From Apophysomyces variabilis (lineage: Eukaryota; Mucoromycota; Mucoromycetes; Mucorales; Mucoraceae): DNA of 64,000 nucleotides. Positions 58,865 through 64,000 of the stretch are shown here, piece by piece; position 1 is the first letter of the stretch; every line of letters begins with the position of its first letter. Both the position numbers and the translations under genes were made by a program. The stretch covers positions 186,001 to 250,000 of the forward strand of contig MZZL01000408.1 in NCBI GenBank assembly GCA_002749535.1, read 5' to 3'. The notes below the pieces were generated by a model, which saw only the letters and a program-made list of their open reading frames with translations, did no database searches and had not been told where the DNA came from.

Positions 58865-59704
58865 GCAGAGAAAATGGGAACCTGTGTATGATGCTTCTTC
58901 CTTTGGATGGAGCGTAGATATTTAAAGATGTAGTATTTCAGATACTTTTGACCAGTCAACCAAGGTAGATTTACGGAGACAGCAGATACAGAAGTGACAG
59001 TGAAACGTTCCGAGCAGGAAAAGTTTTTCTTCGTCGTGTATTATATTATGGTTAGGCAAAAGGCTTGTGAAACCTATCGTCTTCGGAAATACGGGTGCCT
59101 CCAAAACTTGCTCAGACATGCAATGCAAGAAGGAAAACAAGCAAAGGCTAAGGCCGATATGAAGCGTATGATAGTTCGCTCATGCCAGCAATGCAATATG
59201 ACTGACATCCTGAGCAAGGCCTTTACTCTACTTGAATAGACCGACAGTGAGAGTTACGATCGGTTACATCTCGTGTTTATGCTACATACAATAACGTGGC
59301 CTGTCCAATGAATAAGAGCAGACGAACTGATAACCAGTTGCGTTGTTGCACGGAGTTAATCTTAGCTTACAACTCGCGCTGGCGTTGTATGTGAGTGTCT
59401 CATCGTTTTAACATCGACATCAGTTCGATGATGGAGCCTACTGAAAACGTCTACTCCACCTAAGTCATCTGAATACGTTCAGGGCAAACAGATGCCGACA
59501 AACTTGTTAGATTACTAGCCCATTCGCAAGATTCTGAGAAGGAAAACTTAAATTAAGGTTCATGAGATTTTTTTCTCTTTAATACGCAGAGTAGTTTGTA
59601 TCCTTAGCGACAACTTCCTTTACTTTCAGTTTCACAAGAATAGGACGTTATCGAAGCAAATAACAAGAGAAATGTATGGATGAATCTCATCATTTTGCAT
59701 CTAA
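58865..59704. other. Intergenic region before the modular MACPF-like gene
   Basis: A frame at 58994-59239 is open but lacks an ATG at its start and matches nothing. I looked here for the missing 5' end of the next gene (a PIYDLLD-type half module) and did not find it. Confidence 0.4.
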
Positions 59705-62700
59705 CGGGACACACAATCAAGGTCCAATACAAATGTCCGTTCTGAGTGGGTGCATGGCGTCCATGCAAGCGGACAACGAGCTGCCCAGCAAGCAGTTGAA
59801 ATAGATCGTAGTCAGAGCATCTATTTTTATCCTAAAGACGTGCTTAAACTCTCCACGGGGAAATTGGGTCCAACTGAATCGATTGGAACAGCAGCTAGGG
59901 ACAAAATGGGATATGTGCCGCAAAAGTTACCGCTACCTGGCGCACAGGGATTCAAAGCGGCCTCAAGAGCGACAGAGCAGAAACTTTTCGGCAGCTCCCA
60001 GAATAGACCAGAAATGTGGGAATACAATATACCAAGACGCTATGTAAGTCGGCTATCCTTGGTTATCGCGTATACAGACTTATTTATGCTTGGCAGATCC
60101 TATTCTCCCCAAGTGCAATTCGCGCCAATAAGAACTTTAAGCACGCTATCTCGTATGCACTGCAAGCTTCTGATGACCGCTCAAAATTTAGAAGGTTGGA
60201 GCGCGTGTTTGAAGCGTTTGGATATTATTACCCTTATTGGATTGTAACAGGTTGTTGTTGCTTAAACGATTCTGTCTAATCTCTTCTTTAAGGCGGAAAG
60301 TTTTCCTACGAAGCGCCCAAACCTTTGCATGGCCGAGCAAGACCAAACATACGTACAATAATCACAAAGCAGATGCGATGGAAAGCTTTAGGTAAAGGCA
60401 CTGTTGTAGTTCTGCTAGTCCCTCATACTCATGAGCTTTTCTATTACAGGCGGAAATGAGCGTCTGTTGGACCACGGTGTTGACATAGAAGGTTGGCTTG
60501 AAAGCACCTCCGAAAACCAAGCGTATATCATGTCTCTTGATGTCAACCCAATCTACGATCTTCTTGACGAAGATACGCGTTCAGAGGTGCAAAGAATATA
60601 TGAAACGCAGTATACTCAGTTTACTCCAGACGTGGATTCGATAATATTAAGTCATGGTGGCCTGTCAGACACCTTAAATTACCTCTCGAAAGTTTGCCTG
60701 CAAGACGGTTTTGCAAAGGGCGTCCATTTTGGTGGATCTCTGTCGGCAGAATACGCAATTCAGTTAGTTGACAAGGGAGATATTGGCAAAATGATCGTGC
60801 CATTGTGTGTCGACGGGAAACCGAGAATCACATGCCGCGTACGTCGGACGATGCTTGCTGTCAAGGCAAGCGCCCACGCATTCACGCATTCGGACGATGT
60901 AGTGGAGTCGGTCAATGAATGCGCATTCAGCAGGGCAGCTGTATCAAAATTTATTGAAACCAACGGTGGAGAGCTACAGCCTGCTACACGAGGCGTACGC
61001 TACTTCGTCCTTTATGCTGTTTGTAGCGAGGTTAGTAATAGAGGCTCGAAAGGTTATTCCTTGCCTCCTTCAATAGCGTCCTCGAATCTATAGCAGACTA
61101 TAGCTTATCATATCAAGTAGTTGATCCTGCACAAAAATACCGTCACCGTAACGGATGATTTCAAGGAGGCGGTTCGCAAAGCATTAGGAAACGAATCGGA
61201 CAAAAAAAGGTATCGAGCACTGCAAGATGTCTTCGGTCGATTCGGGTACTATTATCCATCATCGATACTTCTCGGTAATTATACCAAAGTCTTCGTGAAT
61301 GTACAGAAACACACTCAATACGGTGCTTAGGCGGAAGAATTTTATATAAATTGTCTCCAGTGGATCCGCCTGAAAGCTGGCTTGTGAACAATGGCACTTC
61401 AGCTATCAATACTGCCATCAAGAAGGAAACTTACCTCAGCGATTCTAATATCGAAAAGATCGGTATGAGCAACTGTTTACTTCTTCATCATAACATAGGA
61501 CGTTGATGGAGCTTTGTTCTGTAGGAGGGGGGACTATGTTCATGGATGCCCAAGAATGGATTAATTCTGTAAAAGAAAACCAGCAACGCGTTCAGTTTAC
61601 TGAATTGAAACCTATCTATGAGCTTTTGGACGAAGAATTACGCGTAAAAATACTCAGATTGTACGAAAAGATGGATGATCATCTTGCAGCATTTCCAAAG
61701 CTCCCTAATGCTATTCAACTTGACGGATCAGCAGCTGCCCGCCAAGCGTTAGAGCTTGCCGAAAACAACGTGTTTTCTAAAATGGTTATGCTCAAGCAGT
61801 TTTCCAGTCAGCCCCATTTAGAGCACGTTAAACATTCCGCAAAGAATCCAACAGATATCCAGAGATATGCTTCTTGGGATATCGAGTCTGATCAAGAGTT
61901 ACCAGGGAGTTTTGGATTTATATCTGGCGCATTGGGTGCATACAAAGAGCTGTCTTCTTGGGAAAGGCGTCGTTATGGCGATATAGACACCGCTTATCAC
62001 TTAGCTTACGTTACATACAAAGAAGTACTGAATTGCACCTGGGACAAAGTGACAGAAATGAACTGACGTTTGAAACATAGCTGCATCTTTACGACGAGTT
62101 TATTCGACCTTCCGAGGGCTTTAAGGAAGCCATACAGGCGGCATTTCGGATAGGAAATATGGACACCGATACTTACTACGCTCTTCAAGACGTTTTCCAG
62201 AACTTTGGGTATTATTACCCTTCCAGCATACGGTTTGGTAAGTTCAGGATCTTTTTATGCGCTTAGGCCGTTTATTTGCCGTATAGGAGGGCGAGTTCTC
62301 TATGAAGTAGCACCAGAGCAATACAAAGAACAACTCAAAATTGAAGGCAGTAAGCAACGTCTACTACTTACAGGTTCCAAACCCGATGGCGAAAAAGAAA
62401 GTGCGCCTATGCTTGCAACCGAGCAAACTGAGGATCAGAGTGAAACGAGCCTAATAGCAAGAAATAATGTTATAGCTATGACCAAAAGCAATGTATCAAG
62501 AGAGCTAGCAACTATAACCATACAGAGCTCGATTGAAAAAAGTTTGCAGTGGAACGCCATCGGTATGTACACATGATAGTTCTAGTTGCATCTTAACGAG
62601 TGAAGCAAACAATTAGGTGGAAATAGCCAATTGCTGCTCTTGAACGGTGTGAAGGATTGGTTAGACACGGTAGAAACGAATCCGGCTATTACTCAGTTCA

Positions 62701-64000
62701 GAGGATTAAGACCGCTTTATGAACTATTGGATGACGATCTGCAATCAAAGATTCAGCAGACTTACGAAAACGTTGTTATGATGGATGAACGTATACCCTA
62801 CAATTACTTAGTTGAAATGACTGCTTATCGATACATGGCACAAACTTCCCAACGTGAAAGTCATTCAGTGCTTCGGGTTCCGGTATGCATGCTAAAATTT
62901 CGCTGACGTTCTAAATCTTCCTTCTAGACCGATAAGCTGTTTATAAATTTGACAGAAAACACGTTCCCGGACAGCAAATCAGCTGTAGAGTTTTGCCGCA
63001 CTAGTTGCGTAGAATTCGGATTCTCCATAATGACGAAACAGTATACTGAGCGAGTAGGTTTAACTATGATGGTTTAAAAGAACATATAGAGTTGACGGGA
63101 ATGTAGATGATTTGCATTTTTTGCTCAAAAAGCGGGTTATCCACAGCTGCGACCTCAAACTCGCCAAGTGGCACGCACAGTCATCCTGCTTGTCAATGGG
63201 GAGTTATGCTTTTTGAAAACGAGGAAGGGAAGTGGAGTTTCCAGAAGCTATCAGATCCAGAAGAAACATTGCATAACCACAAGCTGGATATCGCTGGAAA
63301 AGAGGAGGAAACAACGCCCTGCGATGGCAGACCATCACCTACAAGTACTGCCGACGGTCAGTTGGCAGATAAAGCAGTATTCAAATTGTGCAAAGACTCT
63401 GCTTCCGACCTGCAAAACTTTGATATTGATTACCTAAAATATGGTGATATAGTGAGAATTTACAGCATGCGACAAGAATGGGACATGCGTCTTATCCGCC
63501 ATCCTAATTGTGTTGGCGTGAGCAGCTCAGGCCTGGTGGGATACGGTCTTCCTGGCTTCAGATCCAGTGTCAATGATGCTAGCGAGTGCAATTTTCAATG
63601 GTTTGGCGGAAGATTATTGAACGGTTGGATCGCTAATTGTTCTTAGGAAAATTGTGCGCTGTCCTGTGTTTTCTGGCGTAGCCGAGAACGAAAGAACCGA
63701 GTCCAACAATGTTAAGACCTACCCGAACGGAAAGCGTGACATAGCTTGCGCAGAACTTTCGAATCTCTCGCAAGCGAGAGAACTGAATAGCAAAACAACT
63801 ACTGATGAAGTATACGTGCAAAGAGGGGACATTGTAGCTTTCGAAAGCTTAAAGGTTATGGATGACGGCAGCAGGCTATTCCTAAGTCCTCCTTCATGGT
63901 GTTTACTTATTACAGACTTAAAAGAAATATCCGAGGATTTCTGTGCTGTGGCAGGCTGGCATATTGACCTTGTCAATCAATATGAGAATGTCAAAAAATC
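59705..64000 (+). CDS. Large modular protein: three MACPF-like modules, FAR1-like zinc domain, MIR-like segments (partial)
   Basis: Exons inferred: (59705)-60043, 60097-60250, 60293-60391, 60450-61030, 61121-61274, 61331-61462, 61525-62024, 62081-62237, 62287-62562, 62617-62882, 62928-63053, 63107-about 63640, then on to the window end. Each MACPF-like module has an exon ending FGYYYP(Y/S)xI..G, an exon starting GG(K/R), and an exon starting GGN/GGG with W..S...N and P(I/L)Y(D/E)LLD. The FAR1-like part is FPDSKSAVEFCRTSCVEFGF, IFCSKSG, CQWGVMLF and HNHKLD. MIR-like segments (LKYGDIVRIYS; VQRGDIVAFES) follow. The first exon resembles the back half of a further module, and no good start ATG is visible, so the 5' end is uncertain or truncated. 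A frame change occurs near 63640. MACPF-like domains form membrane pores or perforin-like folds in other proteins; what this combination does is unknown. Confidence 0.6.

Noticed and set aside
1..64000. CRISPR arrays, bacterial operons, riboswitches
   Set aside because: The DNA is eukaryotic; no regular direct-repeat/spacer arrays or polycistronic gene packing are seen.

Overview
The window looks like nuclear DNA of a filamentous fungus of the Mucoromycota (Mucorales type). Genes carry many short introns (about 45-75 bp, GT..AG). The proteins are eukaryotic: Tudor-SN, TFIIA, HSP90, EB1, the spliceosomal factor Cwc15, an ArfGAP and PI-transfer protein. The decayed repeats also resemble those I associate with Mucorales. 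Species cannot be set from this sequence. I built all gene models by hand by joining open frames at splice consensus sites; exon coordinates are given in each entry.

Layout. 1-854: 5' part of Tudor-SN (minus). 2037-3584: GlcNAc-6-P deacetylase (plus), convergent with a ZGPAT-like G-patch protein (3721-5000, minus). 5.2-7.5 kb: decayed transposon sequence (LINE-like, DDE). 7714-8409: probable complex I accessory subunit. 10210-11609: TFIIA large subunit, convergent with an AGFG-type ArfGAP (12383-14028). 15.0-16.3 kb: decayed Plavaka/CACTA-like element. 17460-17530: tRNA-Gly(GCC). 17.5-20.1 kb: low-complexity intergenic DNA with an old duplication. 20163-21869: intronless Kelch-BTB protein. 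25659-28993: HMG-box factor followed by HSP90. 29230-29805: ATP synthase subunit h. 30029-31583: GH18 chitinase. 31923-33023: Rax1-like RGS membrane protein, convergent with a nucleobase transporter (33329-35561). 36863-37946: proteasome assembly chaperone 2. 38871-40067: EB1. 40.3-41.1 kb: decayed accessory ORF. 42187-43113: BMT2 rRNA methyltransferase. 43780-44285: OB-fold ssDNA-binding protein. 45361-46296: Cwc15. 46673-56842: three arrestin-like paralogues in gene-poor DNA. 57703-58864: PI-transfer protein. About 59.7 kb to the window end: a large modular MACPF-like/FAR1-like/MIR-like gene.

Most genes are unrelated housekeeping genes, so there is no operon logic. Two places stand out. First, arrestin paralogues A and C lie about 8 kb apart in inverted orientation. 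They are almost identical over about 566 bp, intron included, and clearly diverged on both sides, as expected from gene conversion. Second, the right-hand gene contains three consecutive copies of a three-exon MACPF-like module with the same intron phases, followed by a FAR1-like zinc domain and MIR-like segments. I know of no described system with this build. Smaller points of interest are two GC-AG introns, several micro-exons, a changed NAT signature in the transporter, and an upstream ORF that overlaps the BMT2 start.
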